The position numbers and the translations under genes are program-made. A DNA stretch of 59,320 nucleotides from an uncultured Pelagibacteraceae bacterium. Its GTDB lineage: Bacteria; Pseudomonadota; Alphaproteobacteria; Pelagibacterales; AG-422-B15. Shown piece by piece: positions 9,434 through 18,043 of this stretch. Within the stretch, counting starts at the first letter, position 1. Every line of letters begins with the position of its first letter. The stretch lies in contig CABWZX010000004.1 in the NCBI GenBank assembly GCA_902510025.1, positions 1 to 59,320 of the forward strand, in the 5' to 3' direction. The notes under the pieces are model-generated. The model saw only the letters and a list, made by a program, of their open reading frames with translations. It was not told the origin of the DNA and searched no databases.

Positions 9434-10384
9434 TTATTTTATTTTATGATATGTCTCAATATATTGAGTGGATGAGTCATTAGATCTAAGAACAAGTGAG
9501 TGGGTCACGTGGTTATTATCTAGATTTCTTACTCCTCTAACCATTGTTCCTTCAGTAACTCCAGTGGCAGAAAAAATAATATCTCCATGGGCAAGTTCAT
9601 TTAGACTATATTTTTTATCGAGATCTTCGATTCCAATCTTTTGTGCTCTAGATTTTTCATCATCATTGTTGATAACTAATCTAGCTTGCATTTGTCCACC
9701 GATACATTGTAACGCAGCCGCTGCTAGAACACCCTCAGGGGCACCCCCAACTCCTAAATAAATATCAACTGGATTATCTGTTTGAGTTGTCATTATAACA
9801 CCAGCAACATCTCCATCAGGAATTAAAACAATCTTTGCTCCTATAGATCTTAATGATTCAATTTGATCACTGTGTCTAGGTCTTTCAAGAACACAAGCGG
9901 TTACATCGTTAATTTTTATTTTTTTTGCATCAGCAATACTCTTAATATTGTCTTTAACCGATGCATCTAGATCGATTACATCCTTAGGAAGTTGTCCTCC
10001 AACTGCAATTTTATTCATATAAGTATCAGGAGCATAAAGTAAGCCGCCTTTTTGAGCAGCTGCAATAACAGATAAAGAATTGGGCATACCTTTTGCAGTT
10101 ATTGTTGTTCCTTCAAGTGGATCTAGCGCAATATCAACCTCACTATTATTTCCAGAACCAACTTCTTCACCAATATACAGCATAGGAGCTTCATCTCTCT
10201 CCCCTTCGCCAATAACAATACGACCTTTAAAATCAATATCATTTAAAGCTGTTCTCATTGCATCAACAGCAACTTGGTCTGCAGCTTTTTCATCTCCAAG
10301 CCCTATAAGTTTTGAAGCCGCTATCGCTGCTTTTTCGGTAGCATTTACAATTCCAGAAGCATATTGTGTTGAAATAATTGTCAA
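9434..10384 (-). CDS. glpX: class II fructose-1,6-bisphosphatase
   Basis: GRIVIGEGERDEAPMLYIGEEVG, DPLEGTTITAKG, GVGGAPEGVLAAAAL. Confidence 0.95.
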   Translation of the reverse strand: MTIISTQYASGIVNATEKAAIAASKLIGLGDEKAADQVAVDAMRTALNDIDFKGRIVIGEGERDEAPMLYIGEEVGSGNNSEVDIALDPLEGTTITAKGMPNSLSVIAAAQKGGLLYAPDTYMNKIAVGGQLPKDVIDLDASVKDNIKSIADAKKIKINDVTACVLERPRHSDQIESLRSIGAKIVLIPDGDVAGVIMTTQTDNPVDIYLGVGGAPEGVLAAAALQCIGGQMQARLVINNDDEKSRAQKIGIEDLDKKYSLNELAHGDIIFSATGVTEGTMVRGVRNLDNNHVTHSLVLRSNDSSTQYIETYHKIK

Positions 10385-11670
10385 AGTGAATCCTCTATTC
10401 TTACCAATTTAACAGATGAACTAACAGTATTTAAACCTTTTATTTTTTTTAAGGCTGAGATTAATGTGGACTCTTTTATGCTGTGAATAATAAGAATAAT
10501 CTCAGCATAGTTCTTCTTTTGAGAAGGTTTTTGAATAATGCTTTCTATTGAAACCTTGTGATAAGAAAGCACTTTAGTAATACTTGCCATCACTCCGCTT
10601 TGGTCTTTGGCTAAAATTCTTAAATAATAAGAAAACTTTAGATCAGTTATCTTTCTTATTTTTAGTCTTTTCTTTCTCTTTACAGATGACCCTAAAGGGA
10701 GAATGTAAGTTCCTCTATGAATATCCATTAAATCTGACATTACTGACGCACCTGTTGGACCCGCTCCTGCTCCAGGTCCTTCAAATATGTTTGAACCTAT
10801 AACATTATCATTAACAACAATTGCATTTAACTCATTATCTACTTTTGAAATATCTGAATCTTGTTTTACAAAACATGGGTGAACTCTTTGTTCAACCTGT
10901 GATCCTTTTTTTTCAGCGATTGCAAGCAACTTAATTGAGTAACCTAGTTCCTTTGCATATAAAAAATCACTGGCATCAATTTTTGAAATTCCCTCAATAT
11001 ATGTACCTTTAAAATCTATTTTAATGTTAAAAGCTAAACTAGAAAGGATGCTTATTTTATGAGCTGCATCAATTCCTTGAATATCAAATGTAGGATCTAA
11101 TTCAGCAAATCCTTTCTTTTGTGCGTCTTTTAATACATCTTTAAAATCTCTCTTGTCTTGAGACATTTTAGTTAAAATATAATTACATGTTCCATTTAAG
11201 ATTCCATAAATTTTAGAAATTTTGTTGAATCTTAAATTCTCTCTTACAGCTTTTACAATTGGAACACCTCCAGCAATTGCAGCCTCATAGTTCAAGCAAA
11301 CATTGTTCTTTTCCGCAATAGCAGCTAACTCATTTCCGTGAGTTGCTATTAAAGCTTTATTTGCAGTAATAACATGTTTCTTATTAGATAAAGCCTTTTT
11401 GACAAGTTTGTATGCAACACCTGACGAACCGCCAATGAGCTCAACAATAACATCTATTTCTTTGTTTGACGCAAGCTGCAAGGCATTAGATACTAACGGT
11501 AAGTTCTTTGTATTAAAGTTTCTCTTTTTTTTTATGTTCTTAACAGCAATTTGGACAATCTTTACGTTCGATTCAGATTTAGAATTAGCTTTAAAACCTT
11601 TAAGTTGCTTTAAAAATCCTCCTCCAACTGTACCTAAGCCAGCAATACCTACTCCTAAAGATTTACTCAT
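10381..11670 (-). CDS. hom: homoserine dehydrogenase (C-terminal ACT domain)
   Basis: GIAGLGTVGGGFLK, NKALIATHGNEL, GILNGTCNYILTKM, GPGAGAGPTGASVMSDL. Confidence 0.95.
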   Translation of the reverse strand: MSKSLGVGIAGLGTVGGGFLKQLKGFKANSKSESNVKIVQIAVKNIKKKRNFNTKNLPLVSNALQLASNKEIDVIVELIGGSSGVAYKLVKKALSNKKHVITANKALIATHGNELAAIAEKNNVCLNYEAAIAGGVPIVKAVRENLRFNKISKIYGILNGTCNYILTKMSQDKRDFKDVLKDAQKKGFAELDPTFDIQGIDAAHKISILSSLAFNIKIDFKGTYIEGISKIDASDFLYAKELGYSIKLLAIAEKKGSQVEQRVHPCFVKQDSDISKVDNELNAIVVNDNVIGSNIFEGPGAGAGPTGASVMSDLMDIHRGTYILPLGSSVKRKKRLKIRKITDLKFSYYLRILAKDQSGVMASITKVLSYHKVSIESIIQKPSQKKNYAEIILIIHSIKESTLISALKKIKGLNTVSSSVKLVRIEDSL

Positions 11671-11884
11671 CTATATCCACACTTTCTGGCACACTATCAA
11701 GATCAGGTTTTTCTGATTCACTATTAAATTCTTCGCTTAATTCACCAACATCAGGATTTATAAAAGTCTCATAAAAAGAATAATTATTTTTTTCTATAAA
11801 ACTACAATTAGAAAAAATTAAAAAAGCAAAGATAAGGGGGAATACACATTTTTCTTTGTAGAAAATTTTGATTTTTTGGTTCAT
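11663..11884 (-). CDS. small putative lipoprotein, unknown function
   Basis: 73 aa; hydrophobic N-terminus with lipobox-like LIFSNC, acidic C-terminus; 4-nt overlap with argC and 8-nt overlap with hom. Confidence 0.6.
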   Translation of the reverse strand: MNQKIKIFYKEKCVFPLIFAFLIFSNCSFIEKNNYSFYETFINPDVGELSEEFNSESEKPDLDSVPESVDIDE

Positions 11885-12897
11885 ATCAATGCTGTTTCCT
11901 CATCTATCATGTTCATTAAGTTAAAATTTTGCATTGCCTGGCCAGCAGCTCCTTTAACTAAATTATCTAAGACACTCACTATACAAATTATATCATTCTT
12001 ATATCCTTTTTTAACGCCAATTATTAGTTTATTTGTTCCAACAACATCCTTAGTAGTTGGAATTTCATTGAGTGGAAGGATTTCAATAAAGACTTCATCT
12101 TTAAATCTATCAGATAAAATCGTGTGAATTTCTTCTGCAGATGAATTAATAGGATTAATATAAATGTTAGACAGTATTCCTCTTTCAACAGGTATTAAGT
12201 TTGCAGAAAAAAATACTTCTACCTTCTCATTCTTATTATGAATAGTTAACTCTTGATTTATTTCAGCTATATGTCTGTGGTCACCTACTCCATAAGTTTT
12301 AATATTTTCATAAACTTCTTTAAGTAGTTGTTCCTTATCTTTTGTTTTTCCTGCTCCAGAATATCCAGACTTTGCATCAATAATGATATTATCAGTACTT
12401 ATAGCCTGCTCTTGAACCAATATTGTCAATGGAATTAAAACACTAGTTGCGTAACAACCTGGATTAGCAACATGTTTTGAATTCTTTATTTGACTTCTGT
12501 TCAATTCAGTTAAGCCATATCTAAAATCCTCTACCAATTCTAAATTATTGTGCTCAAAATTGTACCAATCTAAATAATCTTGTTCTGAATTAAGCCTAAA
12601 ATCAATTGATAAATCGATAACTTTTATATTGCTTGGAAACTCTTTAATGATTTTATGCAATTGTTCATTTGGTAAACAATTGAATACAAAATCAACATTA
12701 GAAAAATCTATTTCATCAATTTTTTGATAATAAAGTTCGGTTTGACTTTGTTTTTTAATATGATCAAAATTGATTTTCTCACCTGCAGACATATTGGCAG
12801 ATAAACCATTAATATTTATCTCTGGATGACTAACGCACATATTAATCAACTCATTCCCTACAAACCCACTTGCGCCTAAAATTACTATATTCTTCAT
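11881..12897 (-). CDS. argC: N-acetyl-gamma-glutamyl-phosphate reductase
   Basis: ILGASGFVGNELINM, NPGCYATSVLIPL, DAKSGYSGAGK, YGVGDHRHIAEI. Confidence 0.95.
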   Translation of the reverse strand: MKNIVILGASGFVGNELINMCVSHPEININGLSANMSAGEKINFDHIKKQSQTELYYQKIDEIDFSNVDFVFNCLPNEQLHKIIKEFPSNIKVIDLSIDFRLNSEQDYLDWYNFEHNNLELVEDFRYGLTELNRSQIKNSKHVANPGCYATSVLIPLTILVQEQAISTDNIIIDAKSGYSGAGKTKDKEQLLKEVYENIKTYGVGDHRHIAEINQELTIHNKNEKVEVFFSANLIPVERGILSNIYINPINSSAEEIHTILSDRFKDEVFIEILPLNEIPTTKDVVGTNKLIIGVKKGYKNDIICIVSVLDNLVKGAAGQAMQNFNLMNMIDEETALI

Positions 12898-12948
12898 GAC
12901 TGATAAATTAAATCTAAGTTAAAATGATAGATTAAAAGATGGAAAAAA

Positions 12949-13413
12949 TTATCTCTTAGAGAATTGGTAACGTCTTCTTGCTTTTCGTCTACCATATTTT
13001 TTTCTTTCAACGATTCTTGAATCTCTTGTAAGCAAACCTTCTGCCTTAAGCGCGCTTCGTAAATTTGGATCGAACAAAGAAAGTGCCTTAGATATACCAT
13101 GCCTTACAGCTCCAGCTTGTCCAGATAGACCGCCTCCACTAACTGTTATCATTGCATCTATATCAAGTTTTCTTTTTGTTAATTCTAAAGGCTGATTAAC
13201 TAACATGTTTAGAACTGGACGAGAGAAATACTTATCACTATCTTTTCCATTTATAGAAACTTTTCCTGTTCCTGTCTTAATCCATACTCTTGCGACTGCA
13301 TTTTTTCTTTTGCCAGTAGCATAGGATCTTCCTAACTTGTCTACTGTAGGTGTAGATATCTCTTCTACTGTAGGTGTAGATATCTCTAAATTACTATCTT
13401 CTGAAATTTCCAT
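12949..13413 (-). CDS. rpsI: 30S ribosomal protein S9
   Basis: [26 protein letters not shown]...[19 protein letters not shown]...[20 protein letters not shown] opens at 13428 but start taken at MEISED. Confidence 0.95.
   Translation of the reverse strand: MEISEDSNLEISTPTVEEISTPTVDKLGRSYATGKRKNAVARVWIKTGTGKVSINGKDSDKYFSRPVLNMLVNQPLELTKRKLDIDAMITVSGGGLSGQAGAVRHGISKALSLFDPNLRSALKAEGLLTRDSRIVERKKYGRRKARRRYQFSKR
13340..13387 (-). repeat. perfect tandem 24-bp repeat (2 copies) in the rpsI 5' coding region
   Basis: TCTACTGTAGGTGTAGATATCTCT x2; encodes [16 protein letters not shown]. Confidence 0.95.
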
Positions 13414-13414
13414 A

Positions 13415-13879
13415 TTAAACCATTTCAATTATATTAAACTTTTTAAGGGCTTGTGAATCGTGCGGATGACTCTCACCGCAATAAACTTTCATATTAGATA
13501 TTTGCTGTCTACCTAATGGCCCTTTTGGAATCATTCTTTGAACTGCTAACCTAATTATTCTGTCGGGGTTCTTACCTTCAATTATTTTCTTTGCTGTAGT
13601 TTCCTTTATTCCTCCTGGATAACCTGTATGCCAATAATATTTTTTATCAGAAAGTTTGTTTCCAGTTAATTTTACTTTCTCAGCATTAATAATTATTACA
13701 TTGTCCCCACAATCAACATGAGGGGTAAAGTTAGCTTTATGCTTGCCTCTTAGTATCTTTGATACATTTGATGCAAGTCTACCTAGAACTACATTCTCAG
13801 CATCAATCAGAAGCCATTGTTTATCCACATCCTTAGGGTTTAACGACTTTGTTTGCTTAATTATTTTAGAATTTGTCAT
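13415..13879 (-). CDS. rplM: 50S ribosomal protein L13
   Basis: [51 protein letters not shown]. Confidence 0.96.
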   Translation of the reverse strand: MTNSKIIKQTKSLNPKDVDKQWLLIDAENVVLGRLASNVSKILRGKHKANFTPHVDCGDNVIIINAEKVKLTGNKLSDKKYYWHTGYPGGIKETTAKKIIEGKNPDRIIRLAVQRMIPKGPLGRQQISNMKVYCGESHPHDSQALKKFNIIEMV

Positions 13880-14010
13880 CGTGTGGCTAATTAACTAAAT
13901 AACTCCAATATGTCAATTTAAATTTCTTTACTATATAAAATCAATTAGTTACTCAATGGTATTATAATACTAATAATTTAACTTTACTTATTTTTTTTAG
14001 TTTGCTTAAA

Positions 14011-14016
14011 TATATT
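14011..14016 (+). promoter_or_regulatory. possible -10 element (TATATT) of the metY leader
   Basis: TATATT about 7-12 nt before the aptamer; poor -35 (TTATTT 13988-13993). Confidence 0.3.
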
Positions 14017-14027
14017 TGTCGATTTTT

Positions 14028-14074
14028 TGCGGCTTGCGGACTTTAACAGCTAAGCCTAGAATGTAGCCGCACAT
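14028..14074 (+). promoter_or_regulatory. SAM-II/SAM-V-like pseudoknot riboswitch aptamer with alternative antiterminator
   Basis: P1 GGCT 14031-14034 : AGCC 14053-14056; P2 GCTA 14049-14052 : TAGC 14064-14067; loop GGACUUUAAC and AAUGUAGC resemble SAM-II core; precedes metY. Confidence 0.7.
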
Positions 14075-14098
14075 AATTGAAAATGTGCGGTTTTTTTT
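14067..14098 (+). terminator. intrinsic terminator in the metY leader (attenuator)
   Basis: CCGCACAT-AATTGAAA-ATGTGCGG-TTTTTTTT. Confidence 0.92.
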
Positions 14099-14149
14099 GA
14101 ACACAAATTCGGCGGTAAATTTGTTAATAACTAAATATAAGGAGAAATT

Positions 14150-15466
14150 ATGGCTAAAAATAAATTCGTTCCTAGTGATTCAGTAAATCCTGAAACTCTA
14201 GCTCTTCATGGAGGAGATTACAGGAGTGATCCTTCGACTACTGCTGTAGCTGTTCCAATCTATCAAACTACATCTTATCAATTTAATAGCACTGAACATG
14301 CTGCAAATCTATTTGGAGCAAAAGATTTTGGAAATATCTACACTAGAATTATGAACCCAACAGTAGATGTTCTAGAAAAAAGAGTTGCTGCTTTGGAAGG
14401 TGGAGTTGCTGCTCTTTGCGTCAGTTCAGGACAAGCCGCTTCAGCGCTTAGTATACAAAATCTGGCTAAAGCGGGAGATAATGTAGTTAGTTCTACTGAC
14501 CTCTATGGAGGAACTTGGAATCTTTTTGCAAATACACTTAAAGATTTAGGTATAGAAGTAAGATTTGCTGACCCTACTGATCCAGAAAGTTTCCGTAAGT
14601 TAACTGATGACAACACTCGTGCTTATTATGCTGAAACTTTACCAAACCCAAAATTAAAGGTTTTCCCCATTAGGGAAGTAGCTGATATCGGCGATGAATA
14701 CAATATACCGTTAATTGTAGACAATACTTCATCACCCGTAATTTGTAAACCAATTGAACATGGAGCAACAATTGTTGTTCACTCTTTAACAAAATTTATT
14801 GGTGGCCATGGAACGACAATTGGCGGAATCATTGTTGATAGTGGCAAGTTTAATTGGGCAAAAGATAAAGAAAGGCAGCCAATGATTAATGATCCTGATC
14901 CAAGTTACCACGGCATGATTTGGTCAGAGTTTGCTGAAGCAATAAATATGCCAATTGCATATATTGTTAGAGCAAGATTTGTGGGCTTAAGAGACTTGGG
15001 TCCTTGCTTGCCTCCTCAAAGTGCTTTTCAAATAATACAAGGCTTAGAGACGGTAACACTAAGAATGCAAAAGCATTGTGATAACGCTGCTAAAGTTGCT
15101 GAATTTCTATCTAAACATAACAAAGTAACTAAAGTTATATATGCAGGTTTAGATGAAGATGAGGCTGGTAAGAGAGCAAGTAAATACCTTAAAGGTGGAT
15201 TTGGAGCTCTTTGTGGATTTGAGCTTAAAGGTGGTAAACAAAGTGGTCAGAAGTTTATTGATAACCTAAATATGTTCTACCATGTAGCAAATATAGGTGA
15301 TGCAAGAAGCTTGGCAATCCATCCAGCTACTACAACTCACTCTCAATTATCAGATGAAGACATGCTTGCAACCGGAGTTAGTCCTAGTTACGTAAGACTC
15401 TCTATTGGAATTGAGCATATCGATGATATCATAAGCGATCTATCTAACGCTCTAGATAACGCTTAA
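14150..15466 (+). CDS. metY: O-acetylhomoserine sulfhydrylase (aminocarboxypropyltransferase)
   Basis: NPETLALHGGDYRSDPSTTAVAVPIYQTTSYQF, VVHSLTKFIGGHGTTIGGIIVD, NIGDARSLAIHPATTTHSQLS. Confidence 0.95.
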   Translation: MAKNKFVPSDSVNPETLALHGGDYRSDPSTTAVAVPIYQTTSYQFNSTEHAANLFGAKDFGNIYTRIMNPTVDVLEKRVAALEGGVAALCVSSGQAASALSIQNLAKAGDNVVSSTDLYGGTWNLFANTLKDLGIEVRFADPTDPESFRKLTDDNTRAYYAETLPNPKLKVFPIREVADIGDEYNIPLIVDNTSSPVICKPIEHGATIVVHSLTKFIGGHGTTIGGIIVDSGKFNWAKDKERQPMINDPDPSYHGMIWSEFAEAINMPIAYIVRARFVGLRDLGPCLPPQSAFQIIQGLETVTLRMQKHCDNAAKVAEFLSKHNKVTKVIYAGLDEDEAGKRASKYLKGGFGALCGFELKGGKQSGQKFIDNLNMFYHVANIGDARSLAIHPATTTHSQLSDEDMLATGVSPSYVRLSIGIEHIDDIISDLSNALDNA

Positions 15467-15473
15467 TAAATTT

Positions 15474-15507
15474 AAATCCTCTTAGTATTTTTGTACTAAG
15501 AGGATTT
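15474..15507. terminator. bidirectional terminator between metY and ctaA, overlapping the ctaA 3' end
   Basis: AAATCCTCTTAGTA-TTTTTG-TACTAAGAGGATTT, 14-bp perfect stem. Confidence 0.88.
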
Positions 15508-16518
15508 TCTACTTAAAACAAACATATAAATAGATAATAAGAATAGTATTATTGAATTTCCTTGATGAGCTAACGCTAGATACCAGGGAATATTTAAAAA
15601 TGTCATTAGAATACCAATTCCTCCTTGAATTAAAAAGACTATATCAAAAGATACAATAAGAATTAGCGTCTCATACTTTGAATTTTTATTAAAAATAATA
15701 AAATTTAAAAAAATTATTACAGATAATAGAATAAATGCGAAAGTCCTGTGAAAGAACAATATAAATTCTTTATTCTCAAAAAAACTATATAGATATCTGG
15801 TTTGAATTATTAAATCCCCTGGTACTAAATTTCCATCATAAAGAGGCCACGTATTATATAATAATCCAGAATCAGTGCCTGACACAAATGCCCCATATAA
15901 AATCTGCAAAAAAATAAGAATAAAAATTGTTAGTATAAGTTTATTTTGGATTATTAGATCTTCATTCACTCTATGTCCAAGTACAAATTTTAATAATGAG
16001 TGGAAAATTAAGCCCAAAATAATTAATGCAATAGTAAGATGCAATGAAAGACGATATTGACTAACATCAACTCTGTCTGTTAATCCGCTTTTTACCATAT
16101 ACCACCCAACTATTGCTTGGACAGCAAGTAAGAGGCCTATCAATAAAACATTGAAATAATATCCCTCTGGAATTTTCTTGCTGATTATCATGTAGATTAA
16201 TGGAGCTAGATAAATCAAGCCAATAAGTCTTGCAAAAGCTCTATGAAACCACTCCCAGAAATATATAACTTTAAATTCTGCAAGAGTCATACTGCTATTT
16301 ATCAAAATGAATTCATCAATCGTCTTATATTTATTAAATTCAATTATCCACGAGGTCTCACTGATTGGATATAGAATTCCAGTCACTGGTAGCCATTCTG
16401 TGATAGAAAGCCCAGAATCAGAGATTCTTGTATAACCCCCAATCAAAATGATAGATACAACTGAAAGGCCAAGTATAATTAACCATATTAAAAAAATATT
16501 GATTTTACCAAATAACAT
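15496..16518 (-). CDS. ctaA: heme A synthase (COX15/CtaA)
   Basis: GGYTRISDSGLSITEWLPVTG, EWFHRAFARLIG, GALVSGT-like GAFVSGTDSGLLYNTWPLYDG, AHQGNSI. Confidence 0.93.
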   Translation of the reverse strand: MLFGKINIFLIWLIILGLSVVSIILIGGYTRISDSGLSITEWLPVTGILYPISETSWIIEFNKYKTIDEFILINSSMTLAEFKVIYFWEWFHRAFARLIGLIYLAPLIYMIISKKIPEGYYFNVLLIGLLLAVQAIVGWYMVKSGLTDRVDVSQYRLSLHLTIALIILGLIFHSLLKFVLGHRVNEDLIIQNKLILTIFILIFLQILYGAFVSGTDSGLLYNTWPLYDGNLVPGDLIIQTRYLYSFFENKEFILFFHRTFAFILLSVIIFLNFIIFNKNSKYETLILIVSFDIVFLIQGGIGILMTFLNIPWYLALAHQGNSIILFLLSIYMFVLSRKSS

Positions 16519-16533
16519 AATTAAATAAAAACA

Positions 16534-16731
16534 ATGAACAAATTTAAGAAAATATTAAGCATATTGATTTTTATTGTGAGCATATTCATATATTCTTTAT
16601 TAGTTATGGTTTTTTTATCAAAAATCAACTTCAATAATTGGTTTATTGAACTTATTATATACTTTACTGCAGGCATATTATGGATTTTTCCTTCAATATA
16701 TATTTTGAAACCATTTAAAAGAAATAAATGA
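16534..16731 (+). CDS. small two-TM membrane protein, DUF2842-like
   Basis: 65 aa; ends GILWIFPSIYILKPFKR; adjacent to ctaA. Confidence 0.65.
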   Translation: MNKFKKILSILIFIVSIFIYSLLVMVFLSKINFNNWFIELIIYFTAGILWIFPSIYILKPFKRNK

Positions 16732-17024
16732 ACAAAAAAGAAAAAATTAAAAAAATGAAAGAAGTCAGATCTTTGATCGATAGAATTGATGACAAAATTT
16801 TACCTTTAATGGTAAAAAGATCAAAGCTTGTAAATAAGGCTTTAGAGCTTAAATCAAAAAAAAATGAGATTATTGATAGGAAGCGTATAAATCAGATACT
16901 TAAAAAAGTAGAATCTAAATCACAAAAAATGAAGTCTAATCCAAAACTAATAAAATCTATATGGATGAATATGATTCAAAGCTTTATTGATCATGAGAGA
17001 AAAGAATTTAAAAGAAGGAAATAA
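16728..17024 (+). CDS. chorismate mutase (AroQ-type)
   Basis: VRSLIDRIDDKILPLMVKRSKLVNKALELKS; 4-nt overlap with preceding gene. Confidence 0.8.
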   Translation: MNKKEKIKKMKEVRSLIDRIDDKILPLMVKRSKLVNKALELKSKKNEIIDRKRINQILKKVESKSQKMKSNPKLIKSIWMNMIQSFIDHERKEFKRRK

Positions 17025-17216
17025 TTATTTGCTGTGGGGTGGTAATTTTTTCTCGACAAACCACTCATGTTTCTTAGTCGCAGGATTATATTTTTTCATC
17101 CTCAGTTTATCTTTAGCCTTTAAACCTGAAGTAGGCTTCTTTACGTAGTAATAGAATTTACTATCAGTTTTATCTTCAGGAACTAATCTAACTTTTACAG
17201 TAGACTTTTTTGCCAT
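17025..17216 (-). CDS. rpmG: 50S ribosomal protein L33
   Basis: MAKKSTVKVRLVPE...FYYYVKKP...KLRMKKYNPATKKHEWFVEKK. Confidence 0.9.
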   Translation of the reverse strand: MAKKSTVKVRLVPEDKTDSKFYYYVKKPTSGLKAKDKLRMKKYNPATKKHEWFVEKKLPPHSK

Positions 17217-17228
17217 TTTAATTTCTTC

Positions 17229-17651
17229 TTAATCTTGGTTTAATTTTTTCTTAAGTGCAACTAGATCATTCAACACGTGCATTAGCTTCTTCCGTTTTGT
17301 TTCACTTACTGCTCGAGATGAATTGTTTATTTCATCTTGATGAATATTATTATTTTCATTATCTGTAAAGAAATTATTAGGGCTATCTTTAGTTAAAATT
17401 TTTCTTGTTCCATTCTCTTTTATTACTTTCTGGACACCTCTTATTGTATATCCATCGTTATATAATAAATATTTAATACCCTTAAGTAATTCAATATCTT
17501 CAGGTCTATAATATCTTCTACCGCCACCTCTTTTAATTGGTTTGATTTGAGCAAATTTTGTTTCCCAAAATCTCAAAACATGTTGGGGGAGAGATAAATC
17601 TTTAGAAACTTCACTTATTGTTCTAAATGCTTCGGGTGATTTAGTGTTCAT
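17229..17651 (-). CDS. MerR family transcriptional regulator
   Basis: [48 protein letters not shown]. Confidence 0.9.
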   Translation of the reverse strand: MNTKSPEAFRTISEVSKDLSLPQHVLRFWETKFAQIKPIKRGGGRRYYRPEDIELLKGIKYLLYNDGYTIRGVQKVIKENGTRKILTKDSPNNFFTDNENNNIHQDEINNSSRAVSETKRKKLMHVLNDLVALKKKLNQD

Positions 17652-17662
17652 AAAAAAAATTC

Positions 17663-17977
17663 CTAAACATTTGATCCAGTTAGTTTATTTTTTGCATCAA
17701 CTTTTGACTTTAAAACATTTGATGCTCTAAATGTAACTACATTTCGAGCTGTGATTGGGACTTCTTCTCCTGTTTTTGGATTTCTTCCAATTCTCTCTTT
17801 TTTACCCCTTACTATAAAAGTACCAAAAGATGATATTTTAACATCTTTTCCACTTATCAAGCTTTTTAAAATTTCATTAAAAACTGAATCTACTAATGAC
17901 GCTGACTCATTTCGAGATAAACCTACATTCTTAAATACTGCTTCACTTAAAGAAGACCTTGTTGTCGTTTTCTCCAT
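17663..17977 (-). CDS. ihfA: integration host factor subunit alpha
   Basis: [58 protein letters not shown]. Confidence 0.92.
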   Translation of the reverse strand: MEKTTTRSSLSEAVFKNVGLSRNESASLVDSVFNEILKSLISGKDVKISSFGTFIVRGKKERIGRNPKTGEEVPITARNVVTFRASNVLKSKVDAKNKLTGSNV

Positions 17978-18043
17978 TATGAAAATTATATGTAATAAAA
18001 TCTAATCTAACAACATATTATTGTAAATAATGGCATAAAATTT

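Noticed and set aside
10080-10412. 110-aa plus-strand ORF antisense to glpX
   Set aside because: Shadow ORF inside a clear GlpX; Ser/Pro-rich translation with no domain.
12894-13100. 68-aa minus-strand ORF downstream of and overlapping rpsI
   Set aside because: Alternate frame of the rpsI 3' end; no independent evidence.
13963-13968. TATAAT at 13963-13968 as the metY promoter -10
   Set aside because: No acceptable -35 at 16-18 bp upstream; such hexamers are frequent by chance in this AT-rich intergenic region, so only the TATATT nearer the aptamer is listed, at low confidence.
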